A stretch of DNA of 64,000 nucleotides from Streptomyces sp. NBC_00663 (GCF_036226885.1 NZ_CP109027.1:496001-560000), one strand, 5' to 3'. Positions 16,287-27,102 are shown, numbered from the stretch's first letter. The notes: a model not told the origin generated them from the letters alone. Numbers and translations are program-made.

Positions 16287-17213
16287 ATGACAACGTTGCA
16301 ACCGCCGGCCGCCGCCGAGCCGCGCCCGGCACCGCCTCCGGCGAAACGGGACCGACGCTCCTGGACGGGGTGGGGGTTCATCGGCCCGTTCGTGGCGGTC
16401 TTCGCACTGGTCTTCCTCGCACCCATCGCGTACTCGATCTACCTGAGTCTCTTCCGCAACCAGCTCATCGGCGGCAACCAGTTCGTCGGCCTGGACAACT
16501 ACACCCAGGCCCTCAAGGACGACCAGTTCTGGCAGGCCGTCGGCCGGGTGGCGCTCTTCCTGGCCATCCAGGTGCCGATCATGCTCGGCATCGCCCTGCT
16601 GGTGGCGCTGGCGCTGGACAGCGGCCGGCTCTACGGCAAGAGCTTCTTCCGCATCACGATCTTCCTGCCGTACGCCGTGCCCGCCGTGGTCGCCACCCTG
16701 ATGTGGGGCTTCATGTACGGCACCAAGTACGGCCTGGTCGGCGACATCAACGAGGCGTTCGGTACCTCGCTGCCCGACCTGCTCTCCCCCGACTGGGTGC
16801 TCGCCTCCATCGGCAACATCGTGACCTGGGAGTTCGTCGGCTACAACATGCTGATCTTCTACTCGGCGCTGCGCGTCATCCCGACCTCGCTGTACGAGGC
16901 GGCGGAGATCGACGGCGCGGGTCAGTGGCGGATCATCAGCTCGATCAAGCTGCCCGCGATCCGGGGCGCGATCGTCATCGCCACGATCTTCTCGATCATC
17001 GGCAGCTTCCAGCTCTTCAACGAGCCGAACATCCTGCGCCCGCTGGCACGCAACGCCATCACCACCGACTACACGCCGAACTTCTACACGTACTCGCTGT
17101 CCTTCAACGGCCAGCAGCACAACTACTCCGCGACGGTGGCCATCATCATGGGCGTCCTCACGATGATCGTCGCCTACGCCGTCCAGCTGCGCGGCATGCG
17201 CAAGGGAGCGTGA
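16287..17213 (+). CDS. Sugar ABC transporter permease (MalF-like)
   Basis: A 308-residue CUT1 permease with six predicted helices, the first at about 26-50 (GFIGPFVAVFALVFLAPIAYSIYLSL). The cytoplasmic coupling EAA loop is seen as YEAAEIDGAGQWRIISSIKLPAI. It forms the channel with the second permease, whose gene starts 5 bases after this one stops. I chose the ATG at 16287, with GAGG upstream; a GTG 21 bases earlier is in frame. No ATPase gene is in the operon; in Streptomyces such importers usually share MsiK, encoded elsewhere. Confidence 0.94.
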   Translation: MTTLQPPAAAEPRPAPPPAKRDRRSWTGWGFIGPFVAVFALVFLAPIAYSIYLSLFRNQLIGGNQFVGLDNYTQALKDDQFWQAVGRVALFLAIQVPIMLGIALLVALALDSGRLYGKSFFRITIFLPYAVPAVVATLMWGFMYGTKYGLVGDINEAFGTSLPDLLSPDWVLASIGNIVTWEFVGYNMLIFYSALRVIPTSLYEAAEIDGAGQWRIISSIKLPAIRGAIVIATIFSIIGSFQLFNEPNILRPLARNAITTDYTPNFYTYSLSFNGQQHNYSATVAIIMGVLTMIVAYAVQLRGMRKGA

Positions 17214-17217
17214 CCCG

Positions 17218-18138
17218 ATGAGCACCTCTGTCGCCGCTCCCCCCACCAAGAGCGCCTCCCCGCTGCGCACCCCGCGCAAGAAGCACAACCCGGGCAAGCC
17301 GAAGCGCAGCCTGCTGCTCACGGGACTCATGGCCCTGATGGTCCTGTACACCGTGGCGCCGCTGATCTGGCTGGTCATCAACTCCACCAAGACGCAGGCG
17401 GGGCTGGGCGCCTCCAACGGACTGTGGTTCGCCCATGACTTCGCCCTGTGGGACAACATCCGGACCACGTTCACCTACCACGACGGCATCTTCGTCCGCT
17501 GGCTGCTGAACACCCTGCTGTACGTGGTGCTCGGCGCCGGCGGCGCGACGCTCCTCGCGGTGCTGGGCGGATACGCGCTGGCGAAGTTCGACTTCCCCGG
17601 CAAGCGCGGGATCTTCGCCGTCGTCATCGGCGCGGTGGCCGTGCCGGGTACGGCCCTCGCCGTGCCGACCTTCCTGATGTTCAGCAAGATGGGTCTCACC
17701 GACACCCCCTGGGCGGTGATCATCCCGTCGCTGGTCTCGCCGTTCGGCCTCTATCTGATGTGGGTGTTCGCCGCCGAGGCGATCCCGACCGAGCTGCTGG
17801 AAGCGGCCCGGATGGACGGGGCGAACGAGGTCCGCACCTTCTTCCAGGTCGCGCTGCCGCTGCTGGCCCCGGGGATCGTGACCGTGCTGCTGTTCACCAC
17901 GGTCGCCACCTGGAACAACTACTTCCTTCCGCTGATCATGCTGAAGGACCCGGACTGGTACCCGCTGACCCTGGGGCTCAGCGCCTGGAACTCCCAGGCC
18001 GAGACCATCGGCGGTGACGTGATCTTCAACCTGGTCATCACCGGCTCCCTCATCACGATCATCCCCCTGATCGCCGCCTTCCTGTTCCTCCAGAAGTACT
18101 GGCAGTCCGGCCTCGCCGCCGGAAGCGTCAAGGAGTGA
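17218..18138 (+). CDS. Sugar ABC transporter permease (MalG-like)
   Basis: A 306-residue CUT1 permease. Helices start at about 37 (LLLTGLMALMVLYTVAPLIWLVI). The EAA loop is LEAARMDGANEVRTFFQVALPLLAPG, and the C-terminus ends in FLFLQKYWQSGLAAGSVKE, the usual MalG tail that contacts the ATPase. It is co-transcribed with the first permease (5-base gap) and is followed by the binding-protein gene. Confidence 0.95.
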   Translation: MSTSVAAPPTKSASPLRTPRKKHNPGKPKRSLLLTGLMALMVLYTVAPLIWLVINSTKTQAGLGASNGLWFAHDFALWDNIRTTFTYHDGIFVRWLLNTLLYVVLGAGGATLLAVLGGYALAKFDFPGKRGIFAVVIGAVAVPGTALAVPTFLMFSKMGLTDTPWAVIIPSLVSPFGLYLMWVFAAEAIPTELLEAARMDGANEVRTFFQVALPLLAPGIVTVLLFTTVATWNNYFLPLIMLKDPDWYPLTLGLSAWNSQAETIGGDVIFNLVITGSLITIIPLIAAFLFLQKYWQSGLAAGSVKE

Positions 18139-18218
18139 CACCGCGGGCGCGCCCAAGCCCCCCAATGAAGCACCACCACCCTCACCTGTCCCACCCACGA
18201 AGAAGTGGAAGCACCTCC

Positions 18219-19556
18219 ATGCGCAGAACAACGAGCCGCATCCTGCGCGGCATCGCCCTCGTCTCCACCCTCGCCCTGGGCGTCACCGCCTGCGGCGGCT
18301 CGGACGACGACTCCGACACCAAGGCCGTCTCCGCCGCCGACATCAAGGCGGCCCTGAACAAGGGCGGCTCCATCACGGTCTGGGCCTGGGAGCCCACCCT
18401 GAAGACCGTGGCCGCCGACTTCCAGAAGAAGTACCCGAAGGTCAAGGTCAACCTGGTCAGCGAGCGCTCCGGCGACAAGCACTACACCGCGCTGTCCAAC
18501 GCGATCTCGGCCGGCAAGGGCGTCCCGGACGTCGCCCAGGTCGAGTACTTCGCGCTCGGCCAGTACTCCCTCACCAAGGGCCTGACCGACCTGGCCCCCT
18601 ACGGCGCCGACAAGCTCGCCTCCAAGTACACGGCCGGTCCGTGGAACGCGGTCAGCGACGGCGACAAGGTGTACGGCCTGCCGATGGACTCGGGCCCGAT
18701 GGCGCTGTTCTACAACAAGAAGGTCTTCGACAAGTACAAGATCGCCGTCCCGACCACCTGGGACGAGTACCTCGACGCGGCCCGCAAGCTCCACAAGGCC
18801 GACCCGAAGGTCTACATCGCCAACGACGCCGGTGACGCGGGCTTCACCACCTCCATGCTGTGGCAGGCCGGTTCGCGCCCGTACAAGGTCGAGGGCACCA
18901 AGGTCGGCATCAACTTCGACGACGCGGGCGCCAAGAAGTTCGAGACCGTCTGGCAGAAGCTGATCGACGAGAAGCTGCTCGCCCCGATCAATGGCTGGAC
19001 CGACGACTGGTACAAGGGCCTCGGCGACGGCAGCATCGCCACCCTGGCCAGCGGTGCCTGGATGCCCGCCAACTTCGAGACCGGTGTCCCGGGCGCCAAG
19101 GGCCAGTGGCGCGCCGCCGCCCTCCCGGCCTGGACCAAGGGTGACAAGGCGAGCGCGGAGAACGGCGGCTCCTCGCTGACCGTCCCGGCGCTGGCCAAGA
19201 ACAAGGAACTCGCCTACGCCTTCACCGAGTACGCCAACTCCGGCGCCGGTGTCGCCACCCGTGTCTCCGAGGGCGCCTTCCCCGCCACCAAGGCGGAGCT
19301 GGAAGCCCCCGCCTTCCAGAGCAAGAAGTTCGACTACTTCGACGGCCAGGAGGCGAACAAGATCTTCGCCGAGTCCGCGGCGAACGTGGCGAGCGACTGG
19401 TCGTACCTGCCGTTCCAGCAGTACGCCAACTCGATCTTCAACGACACCGTCGGCAAGGCGTACGTCTCCAGCACCACGCTGGCCGACGGCCTGAAGGCCT
19501 GGCAGGACGCCTCCGTCAAGTACGGCGAGGAGCAGGGCTTCACCATCGAGAAGTAG
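18219..19556 (+). CDS. Sugar ABC transporter substrate-binding lipoprotein
   Basis: A 445-residue extracellular solute-binding protein of family 1. The lipoprotein signal (residues 1-24) ends in LGVTACGGSDDD, with the lipid-attached Cys. The mature part has the maltose-binding-protein type fold (SITVWAWEPTLKTVAADFQKKYPKV, LPMDSGPMALFYNKKVFDKY, ENGGSSLTVPALAKNKELAYAF). The start is the ATG at 18219; an in-frame start at the preceding gene's stop would add a Pro/His-rich stretch before the signal. From its neighbours (GH42, GH30) the ligand is likely a beta-galacto-oligosaccharide released from arabinogalactan or galactan. Confidence 0.94.
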   Translation: MRRTTSRILRGIALVSTLALGVTACGGSDDDSDTKAVSAADIKAALNKGGSITVWAWEPTLKTVAADFQKKYPKVKVNLVSERSGDKHYTALSNAISAGKGVPDVAQVEYFALGQYSLTKGLTDLAPYGADKLASKYTAGPWNAVSDGDKVYGLPMDSGPMALFYNKKVFDKYKIAVPTTWDEYLDAARKLHKADPKVYIANDAGDAGFTTSMLWQAGSRPYKVEGTKVGINFDDAGAKKFETVWQKLIDEKLLAPINGWTDDWYKGLGDGSIATLASGAWMPANFETGVPGAKGQWRAAALPAWTKGDKASAENGGSSLTVPALAKNKELAYAFTEYANSGAGVATRVSEGAFPATKAELEAPAFQSKKFDYFDGQEANKIFAESAANVASDWSYLPFQQYANSIFNDTVGKAYVSSTTLADGLKAWQDASVKYGEEQGFTIEK

Positions 19557-19602
19557 TTCTCGCGGAAGCCGAGAAGCACTTCTCGCGGAAGCAACGAACG
19601 CC

Positions 19603-19632
19603 GGGCGGCGCGGCTCCCGGGCCGCGCCGCCC
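19603..19632. terminator. Hairpin between binding-protein and GH42 genes
   Basis: A 12-bp perfect inverted repeat (GGGCGGCGCGGC and its complement). It ends 29 bases before the GH42 start and may lower read-through from the transporter genes. A direct repeat TTCTCGCGGAAGC lies just upstream (19557 and 19580). Confidence 0.6.
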
Positions 19633-19661
19633 CCGTGCACCACCCCTTCGGAAGGACCGCC

Positions 19662-21701
19662 ATGATCTCCACCCTCCACTCCCGCAGAAGCGGGGCGGAC
19701 GGTGACCTCACCCCGCGTCTCGCCTTCGGCGCCGACTACAACCCCGAGCAGTGGCCCCGGGAGGTGTGGGAGGAGGACGTCCGGCTGATGCGCGAGGCCG
19801 GTGTCAACGTCGTCTCGGTGGCGATCTTCTCCTGGGCACGTCTGCAACCGACCGCCGACACCTGGGACTTCGGCTGGCTCGACGAGGTCATGGACCTGCT
19901 GCACGCGGGCGGCATAGGCGTCGACCTGGCGACCGCCACCGCCTCCCCGCCGCCGTGGCTGACCACCGCCCACCCGGAGATCCTGCCGGTCACCGCGACC
20001 GGCGAGACCCTGTGGCCGGGCGCCCGCCAGCACTGGCGGCCCACCTCGCCCGTCTTCCGTGAGCACGCCCTGCGCCTGGTCCGCGCGATGGCCGACCGTT
20101 ACGCCGACCATCCTGCGCTGGTCGCCTGGCACGTCTCCAACGAGCTGGGCTGCCACAACGTCTACGACTACTCCGACGACGCGGCCCACGCCTTCCGTGA
20201 CTGGCTGCGCGCCCGCTACGGCACCCTTGAGGCCCTCAACCACGCCTGGGGAACGGCCTTTTGGTCGCAGCGCTACAGCGCCTGGGAGCAGATCCTGCCC
20301 CCGCGTCTGGCGGCCTCGCACCCGAACCCGACCCAGCAGCTGGACTTCAAGCGCTTCTCCTCCGACGCCCTCAAGGACTACCTGCGCGCCGAGCGGGACC
20401 TGTTGAAGGAGATCACCCCGGACGTCCCGGTCACCACCAACTTCATGGTGATGGGCGAGACGAAGGGCATGAACTACGCGGACTGGGCCGAGGAGATCGA
20501 CTTCGTCTCCAACGACCACTACGTCCACCCCGGCCCGCAGTCCCGCGACGAGCTGTCCTTCTCCGCGAACCTCACCAGCGGCATCGCGGGCGGCCGGCCC
20601 TGGTTCCTGATGGAGCACTCCACCAGCGCCGTCAACTGGCAGCCGGTGAACGTGGCGAAGCGGCCGGGCGAGCTGGCCCGGGACTCCCTGCTGCACGTGG
20701 CGCACGGCGCGGACGCCGTCTGTTACTTCCAGTGGCGGCAGTCGGCGGCGGGCGCCGAGAAGTACCACTCGGCGATGGTCCCGCACGCCGGCGCCGACAG
20801 CGAGCTGTTCCGCGCGGTGGCCGAACTCGGCGCCACCCTCAAGACCCTGGCCCCGGTGGCCGGTTCGCACCGGGAGAGCGCCAAGGTCGGGATCGTCTTC
20901 GACTGGGACTCCTGGTGGGCCAGCGAGCAGGACTCCCACCCCACCTCCCTGCTCAACTACCGCCAGGAGGGCCTGGACTGGTACTCAGCGCTGCTCGCGC
21001 TCGGTGTGCGCGCCGACCTGATCACCACCAAGAGCGACTTCGCCCGCTACGACGTGCTGATCACGCCCGTCCTGCATGTGATGCCGACGGAGCTCGCCAA
21101 GGAGCTGACCCGCTACGCTGAGCAGGGCGGCCACCTCGTCACGACCTACTTCTCCGGCGTCGTCGACCAGAACGACCATGTGTGGCTGGGCGGTTACCCC
21201 GGCGCGCTGCGCGAGCTGCTCGGCATCCGCGTCGAGGAGTTCGGCCCGCTGCTCGCCGACGAGTCGGTGTCCCTGGACGACGGCTCGACCGGCACGCTGT
21301 GGACCGACCGCATCACCCTGGCCGACGACCGGACCGAGGTCCTCGCCCGCTACGACTCCGGCAACCAGACCGGGCGGCCGGCCGTGACCCGCCGTACCGC
21401 GGCGGCCGGTTCGGCGTCGTACGTCTCCACGCGCCTCGGCGTCGAGGGGCTCACCGCGCTGCTGCCGCGCCTGCTCGCGCCGGCCGGCGTGACGAGCGAA
21501 CTCCCGGCCGAAGCACGCGGACGCGTCGAACTGACCGTCCGCAAGGACGCCGCGGCGAGGTTCCTGTTCCTGGTGAACCGGACCGACGACACGGTGCCGC
21601 TGCCCGGTTTCACCGGCGAGGTGCTGTACGGCACGACCGGCGACGACGGGCTCGTCCTCGGGCCGCGCGAGGTCGCCGTGGTGCGCCGACCGCTCGTCTG
21701 A
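19662..21701 (+). CDS. GH42 beta-galactosidase
   Basis: A 679-residue intracellular glycoside hydrolase family 42 enzyme that removes terminal beta-galactose from oligosaccharides. The start of the TIM barrel is FGADYNPEQWPREVWEEDV. The acid/base is Glu161 in WHVSNELGCHN and the nucleophile is Glu318 in LMEHSTSAVNW. The trimerisation and C-terminal beta domains follow from about residue 400. There is no signal peptide, so it acts on imported sugars. The ATG at 19662 is preceded by GGAAGGA. It is the fourth gene of the transporter operon and works downstream of the secreted GH30 enzyme. Confidence 0.96.
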   Translation: MISTLHSRRSGADGDLTPRLAFGADYNPEQWPREVWEEDVRLMREAGVNVVSVAIFSWARLQPTADTWDFGWLDEVMDLLHAGGIGVDLATATASPPPWLTTAHPEILPVTATGETLWPGARQHWRPTSPVFREHALRLVRAMADRYADHPALVAWHVSNELGCHNVYDYSDDAAHAFRDWLRARYGTLEALNHAWGTAFWSQRYSAWEQILPPRLAASHPNPTQQLDFKRFSSDALKDYLRAERDLLKEITPDVPVTTNFMVMGETKGMNYADWAEEIDFVSNDHYVHPGPQSRDELSFSANLTSGIAGGRPWFLMEHSTSAVNWQPVNVAKRPGELARDSLLHVAHGADAVCYFQWRQSAAGAEKYHSAMVPHAGADSELFRAVAELGATLKTLAPVAGSHRESAKVGIVFDWDSWWASEQDSHPTSLLNYRQEGLDWYSALLALGVRADLITTKSDFARYDVLITPVLHVMPTELAKELTRYAEQGGHLVTTYFSGVVDQNDHVWLGGYPGALRELLGIRVEEFGPLLADESVSLDDGSTGTLWTDRITLADDRTEVLARYDSGNQTGRPAVTRRTAAAGSASYVSTRLGVEGLTALLPRLLAPAGVTSELPAEARGRVELTVRKDAAARFLFLVNRTDDTVPLPGFTGEVLYGTTGDDGLVLGPREVAVVRRPLV

Positions 21702-21719
21702 CCCACCCCCCACCTCTGT

Positions 21720-21749
21720 CCCCCGGGCGGCACATGGCCCGCCCGGGGG
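21720..21749. terminator. Hairpin terminator after the GH42 gene
   Basis: An 11-bp perfect inverted repeat (CCCCCGGGCGG and its complement) begins 18 bases after the GH42 stop and precedes the separately initiated GH30 gene. Confidence 0.7.
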
Positions 21750-21820
21750 CACACCCCTCCCCGTGTGTCCGGCGGGAGGGACCACCGCAGCGTTTCCACC
21801 TATGAAGCTGGGAGCACACG

Positions 21821-23860
21821 ATGGCAGGACTCACCCGCAGCAGACGGCTCCTCGGAGCCGCCTCCATGACCGCGCTCACGACCGGAGCGGCACTCCTCTC
21901 CGTCCCCGCACCCCTCGCCCAGGCCGACACGGCCACCGCGTCGGTCACCGTCCAGCCCGATCCGTCGTACAAGCAGGACCAGTTCGAGGGCTGGGGCACC
22001 AGCCTGGTCTGGTTCGCCAACGCCACCGGCGACTACCCGAAGGAGATCCGCGAGAAGCTCGCCGATCTGCTCTTCGGCGACGACGGGCTTGCGCTGAACA
22101 TCGCGCGCTACAACATCGGCGGCGGCAACGCCCCCGACGTGAAGGACTACCTGCGCGCCGGTGGCGCGGTCGAGGGCTGGTGGAAGGCTCCGCAGGGCAC
22201 GACCCGCGCCGACACCGACTGGTGGAGCGCCGACGACCCCGCCGACTGGAACCCCGACGCGGACGCCACACAGCGCTGGTGGGTCGACCACATCAAGAAC
22301 GACATCGACCACTGGGAGACGTTCTCGAACTCCCCGCCGTGGTTCATGACCGAGAGCGGCTATGTCTCGGGCGGGTTCAACTCCAGCGCCGAGCAGCTGA
22401 AGGAGAGTTCGGTCGGTGACTTCGCCGCCTACCTCGCCGGGGCGACCAAGCGGCTGGAGAAGTCCGAGGACATCAAGGTCGACACCGTCGACCCGTTCAA
22501 CGAGCCCAACACCGGCTACTGGGGCACCCGTCTGGACGCGAACGGCCAGCCGGTGGGCGGCCGTCAGGAGGGTGCGCACATCGGACCCGCCATGCAGGAG
22601 AAGGTGCTGGCCGCGCTGACACCCGCACTGAAGAAGGCCAAGGTCAAGGCCGACATATCGGCGATGGACGAGACCAACCCCGGTCTGTTCGCGACGAACT
22701 GGAACTCCTACTCCCAGGCGTCCAAGGACCTCGTCGGCCAGATGAACGTCCACACCTACGGCACCGGTCAGCGCACCACCGTCCGTGACCTGGCCAAGGC
22801 GGCCGACAAGCCGCTGTGGATGAGCGAGGTCGAGGGCGACTGGGGCGACGGGCAGAGCTTCACCGACATGCGCCCCGGCCTGGGCCTCGCCCAGCAGATG
22901 GTGAACGACCTGCGTGAACTGGAGCCCAAGGCCTGGGTGTTCTGGCAGCCGGTCGAGGACTACGACAACATGAAGCCGGGCGGCGAGTCCGCCAAGGGCG
23001 GCAACTGGGGTTCCATCCAGCTGCCGTTCAGCTGCACGTCGGCCGACACCCTCCAGTCCTGCCCGATCTACACGAACACGAAGTTCGACACGGCCCGCAA
23101 CTTCACGCACTTCATCAAGCCCGGCGACAGCCTGATCAAGGTGGACGACACCTCCAGCGCCGCCGCGGTGACCAAGGACGGCAAGGGCGCCTCGCTGGTC
23201 CACGTCAACTCCACGACCGCGCCCCGCGCGGTGACGATCGACCTGTCGAAGTTCGAGAAGATCAAGCGCAACGCGACCGTCACCCCGACGGTGACCGACG
23301 CGGCCGGCAAGCTGGTGCGGCAGGCCCCGGTCGACGTCGTGGACGGCAAGGCGACGTTCACCGTCCCCGCACAGTCCGTGACCTCGTTCGCCGTCAAGGG
23401 CGTCTCCGGTGTCGCGAAGGACGCGAGCCTGTTCAGCAAGGGCGCGTCCTACACGCTGACCGGTGTGCAGAGCGGCAAGGCGGTGACCGTGGGCGCGAAC
23501 GGCACCAACCTCACCATCAACTCGGCGAACGGCACGGTCGCGCAGCAGTGGCGCCTTGAGGCGAAGTACGGCGAGAAGGGCAGCAACCGCGCCCGCTACG
23601 TCTTCGCCAACCCTGCCGAGGGCAAGCGGCTCGCCGTACGGGACAACGTGCCGGTGATCGAGCCCGACACCGGCGACCGGGACCCGGCGACCGAGTGGAT
23701 CCTGTCCACCACGGGCGACGGCACCTGGACGCTGGTGAACCAGGCGACCGGACGGCTCCTGGAGGTCGGCGGCCAGGCGACGAACGAGGGGGCGGCCGTC
23801 ACGACGTGGCAGGCCAACTCCGGTTCCAACCAGAGGTGGCGGATCACCGAGGTGAGCTGA
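21821..23860 (+). CDS. Secreted GH30 endo-beta-1,6-galactanase with ricin-type lectin domain
   Basis: A 679-residue secreted enzyme. The signal peptide (1-36) has RSRRLLGAASM and ends near AQADT. The catalytic barrel spans about 45-400, with QFEGWGTSLVWFANATG, acid/base Glu228 in DPFNEPNTGYW and nucleophile Glu336 in MSEVEGDWG. A beta-sandwich typical of GH30 runs to about 530. The last 140 residues are a CBM13/ricin-type lectin domain with QQWRLEAKYG and SNQRWRITEV repeats. The overall plan matches known Streptomyces endo-beta-1,6-galactanases that cut side chains of arabinogalactan proteins. With the GH42, the importer and LacI, it forms an arabinogalactan utilisation locus. Confidence 0.9.
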   Translation: MAGLTRSRRLLGAASMTALTTGAALLSVPAPLAQADTATASVTVQPDPSYKQDQFEGWGTSLVWFANATGDYPKEIREKLADLLFGDDGLALNIARYNIGGGNAPDVKDYLRAGGAVEGWWKAPQGTTRADTDWWSADDPADWNPDADATQRWWVDHIKNDIDHWETFSNSPPWFMTESGYVSGGFNSSAEQLKESSVGDFAAYLAGATKRLEKSEDIKVDTVDPFNEPNTGYWGTRLDANGQPVGGRQEGAHIGPAMQEKVLAALTPALKKAKVKADISAMDETNPGLFATNWNSYSQASKDLVGQMNVHTYGTGQRTTVRDLAKAADKPLWMSEVEGDWGDGQSFTDMRPGLGLAQQMVNDLRELEPKAWVFWQPVEDYDNMKPGGESAKGGNWGSIQLPFSCTSADTLQSCPIYTNTKFDTARNFTHFIKPGDSLIKVDDTSSAAAVTKDGKGASLVHVNSTTAPRAVTIDLSKFEKIKRNATVTPTVTDAAGKLVRQAPVDVVDGKATFTVPAQSVTSFAVKGVSGVAKDASLFSKGASYTLTGVQSGKAVTVGANGTNLTINSANGTVAQQWRLEAKYGEKGSNRARYVFANPAEGKRLAVRDNVPVIEPDTGDRDPATEWILSTTGDGTWTLVNQATGRLLEVGGQATNEGAAVTTWQANSGSNQRWRITEVS

Positions 23861-23888
23861 CCGGACGGCGGACACCGTTCAGGACAGA

Positions 23889-23915
23889 CGCCCGGCCGGG
23901 CTCCCCGGCCGGGCG
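23889..23915. terminator. Hairpin terminator after the GH30 gene
   Basis: A 12-bp perfect inverted repeat (CGCCCGGCCGGG and its complement) with a three-base loop, followed by TTCTC. It may serve both the GH30 gene and the convergent oxidoreductase gene. Confidence 0.8.
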
Positions 23916-23977
23916 TTCTCCATGTGCCGGGGTCGGTGGTGCCGGTTGGGGATGCCCCTGGCTCCCATGCCGCGCCC

Positions 23978-25063
23978 CTATGCCGTGCTCTTCAGGCGGA
24001 AGCGCTCATGGGGCTCGCCGCGGCCCGTGGCGAGGTCGGCGGCCATCGCGCCGATGAGCGGCGTGAACTTGGCGCCCTGGCCGGAGCAGGGAGAGACGAT
24101 GACGAGGGGGCCGTGCCGGTCGAGAACGAAGTCGTCGTCAGGGGCGGTGGTGTAGAGGCAGGTGGCCTCCGCTACCGGGTCGGGGTCCAGGCCCGGGAGC
24201 CGGTCACGGACGAACTCGCTGACGCGGGTGCGCGACGACGGGTCGACGACTCCGGTCCGGGAACTGGCCGTCGTGGGAGTGCCCCGGTCGTGCTCGGCGA
24301 CCTTCACGGCGGGCCGTGCCCCTCCGTCGCTGCCGGACGGCAGTCCGTACGTCTGCATCGTCTCGTCCCCGAACACCAAGGTCGGCCACTCGAGCGAGGG
24401 GTCCCGCTGCCGGAAGTGGAAGACCTGCTGCTGGGTCACCTTCAACGGCGGCAGCGTGACCGGCAGGTCCAGCTCGGGCAGCCAGGCTCCGGCGGCGATC
24501 ACCACGGTGTCGGCGGTCAGCGCCCGCCCGTCGTCCGTACGCAGGCGCACCTTCTCCCGCACCTCGAAGCCCGTGACCCGGACGCCGGTCCACGCCTTTG
24601 CCCCGTGCTCGACGGCCCGGCGCACACACGCCGCGACCGTCGCGTCGGCATCGACCACTCCGGCATCCGGGTGGTACAGCACCGGCCCGTCGAAGCGGAC
24701 GTACGGCCAGCGCTCCGACGCGTCCCGGGCGGACAGGACCTCGTGCGGCACCCCGGCCTCGCCCAGCACCCGGGCCAGGCCCCGCGGGTCGCGGCCCGCC
24801 CCGAAGTCGAGGCCGCCGGTCGTCCGCAGCAAGGGGGTCGAGCTGTCCCGCTCCAGCTCGCGCCATTGTTCGTACGCCTGTCCGGTCAGCCGCACATACA
24901 GGTCCTCGGCGTAGGCGCGCCGGAAGATCCGTGAGCTGCCGTGCGAACTCCCCCGCCGGTGACCGATGCCGTACGCCTCGATCAGGGTGACCTGGTGGCC
25001 GCGACGGGCCAGGTGCCAGGCGGTGGCCGCGCCCATCAGACCGGCACCCACGACGGCGATCAA
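23978..25063 (-). CDS. FAD-dependent amine oxidase-type oxidoreductase (sarcosine/N-methyltryptophan oxidase-like)
   Basis: A 361-residue flavoprotein of the DAO superfamily. The dinucleotide-binding start is IAVVGAGLMGAATAWHLARRGH, followed by LIEAYGIGHRRGSSHGSSRIFR, which is characteristic of monomeric sarcosine oxidase and SolA. Near the end, SPCSGQGAKFTPLIGAMAADL includes a Cys in the place where these enzymes attach FAD covalently. It should oxidise an N-methylated amino acid and release peroxide. The start is a TTG at 25063 with GGAGGGA just upstream, because the Rossmann strand begins immediately; the longer frame is not protein-like. A palindrome GGCACATGTGCC lies in the upstream gap (25100-25111). 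Confidence 0.88.
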   Translation of the reverse strand: MIAVVGAGLMGAATAWHLARRGHQVTLIEAYGIGHRRGSSHGSSRIFRRAYAEDLYVRLTGQAYEQWRELERDSSTPLLRTTGGLDFGAGRDPRGLARVLGEAGVPHEVLSARDASERWPYVRFDGPVLYHPDAGVVDADATVAACVRRAVEHGAKAWTGVRVTGFEVREKVRLRTDDGRALTADTVVIAAGAWLPELDLPVTLPPLKVTQQQVFHFRQRDPSLEWPTLVFGDETMQTYGLPSGSDGGARPAVKVAEHDRGTPTTASSRTGVVDPSSRTRVSEFVRDRLPGLDPDPVAEATCLYTTAPDDDFVLDRHGPLVIVSPCSGQGAKFTPLIGAMAADLATGRGEPHERFRLKSTA

Positions 25064-25231
25064 AGTCCCTCCCCAGGAGCGGAGTTCGTGCCCGTGAGCG
25101 GCACATGTGCCATGCCCGAGGACTCTACCGTCAGGGCGATCGGGTCCCGGGAGTCGTGCCCGCGTCCCGTGCCGACGGCCGGCCGTTCGCTCCAGCAGGA
25201 AAGGTGCCGGAAATGCGCTTATTCTGCACTT

Positions 25232-26139
<908 letters not shown>

Positions 26140-26140
<1 letters not shown>

Positions 26141-27102
26141 TGGCCGCGGAGACTTCGCCGCCGGAACCGCCGCCCCCGCCACCCGCACCGCCCGTAGCGG
26201 AACCGGAGGAGGAACCCGAGTCCGCCGCCGACCAGCTCCCCGTCTCGACCCGCGTCCGGAAACTGGCGGAGGCGATCGGCCCGACGACCCTGGCCACCGC
26301 GCTGCTCGTCTACTTCGGCTACGTCGCCACCCGCGCGCGCTACGAGTACTTCGGCGTCCCCCTGGACATGACGGGGCTGTCCAACCAGGACTTGATGCTC
26401 CAAGGCCTGGAAGTGGTGTATGTGCCGGCCGCCTTGATGTTCCTCGGCATCCTGACGTGCGTCGGCATCCACGCCTTCGTCAAATGGCTGCTCGCCCACG
26501 ACACGGGCAGCGGCGTCTCCACCAACCGGGCCCTGCTGGCGTACCTCATCATCCTCATCGGCATGCTGCTCATCGCCCGAGCCCTGATCGGCATGTTCCA
26601 CCCGGACTCCAACACCAGTGTCGTCATCGGTGCCACGCCCTTGTCATTGGCGATCGGGCCGGCGGCGGTGGCGTACGGCGTCTGGGTCTACGCGCAACAG
26701 CGCGGCCGGCCCCTGCTGTCGCAGCGGCTGGCACGCAACGGGGCACTAGCCGCGGTGGGGTTGTTCATCGCCGGGCTGTTCTGGGCCTCGACGCAGCTGG
26801 CCTGGGCGTACGGCACGGGACGCGGCGAGGAGGACGCGGCCGAGCTGGTGGACCGCCCGGAAGTCGTCATCGACACCAAGGATCCGCTCGACGGCCTGCC
26901 CACCGGCGTCACGGAGACCCCGCTCGATGCGAAGGGGAAGGACGCCGGGGCGTACCACCACCGCTACGCGGGCTTCCGGCTGTTGCTGTCGTCCGGCGGA
27001 CGGCTGTTCCTGGTCACTCCGGACTGGATGCTCGGCCGGGACCGGACGGTCGTCCTCCCCTACGGGGACGACGTCCGGGTGCAGCTTCTGCCGCAGCCCT
27101 GA
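26140..27102 (+). CDS. Multispan membrane protein of unknown function
   Basis: A 320-residue membrane protein. A proline-rich N-terminus (PPEPPPPPPAPPVAEPEEEPE) is followed by hydrophobic helices at about 47-66, 88-110, 129-150, 163-185 and 200-222, then a soluble C-terminal domain (about 225-320) with HHRYAGFRLLLSSGGRLFLV. I find no family match. It is coupled to the anchored extracellular protein upstream and is followed 76 bases later by a CYTH-like gene. A membrane pair of this kind next to the large-protein operon could be its envelope component, but this is only positional inference. Confidence 0.82.

Noticed and set aside
17919..20939. A 1006-codon minus-strand frame
   Set aside because: It lies opposite well-supported permease, binding-protein and GH42 genes, and its sequence is low-complexity Gly/Val/Arg/Leu.
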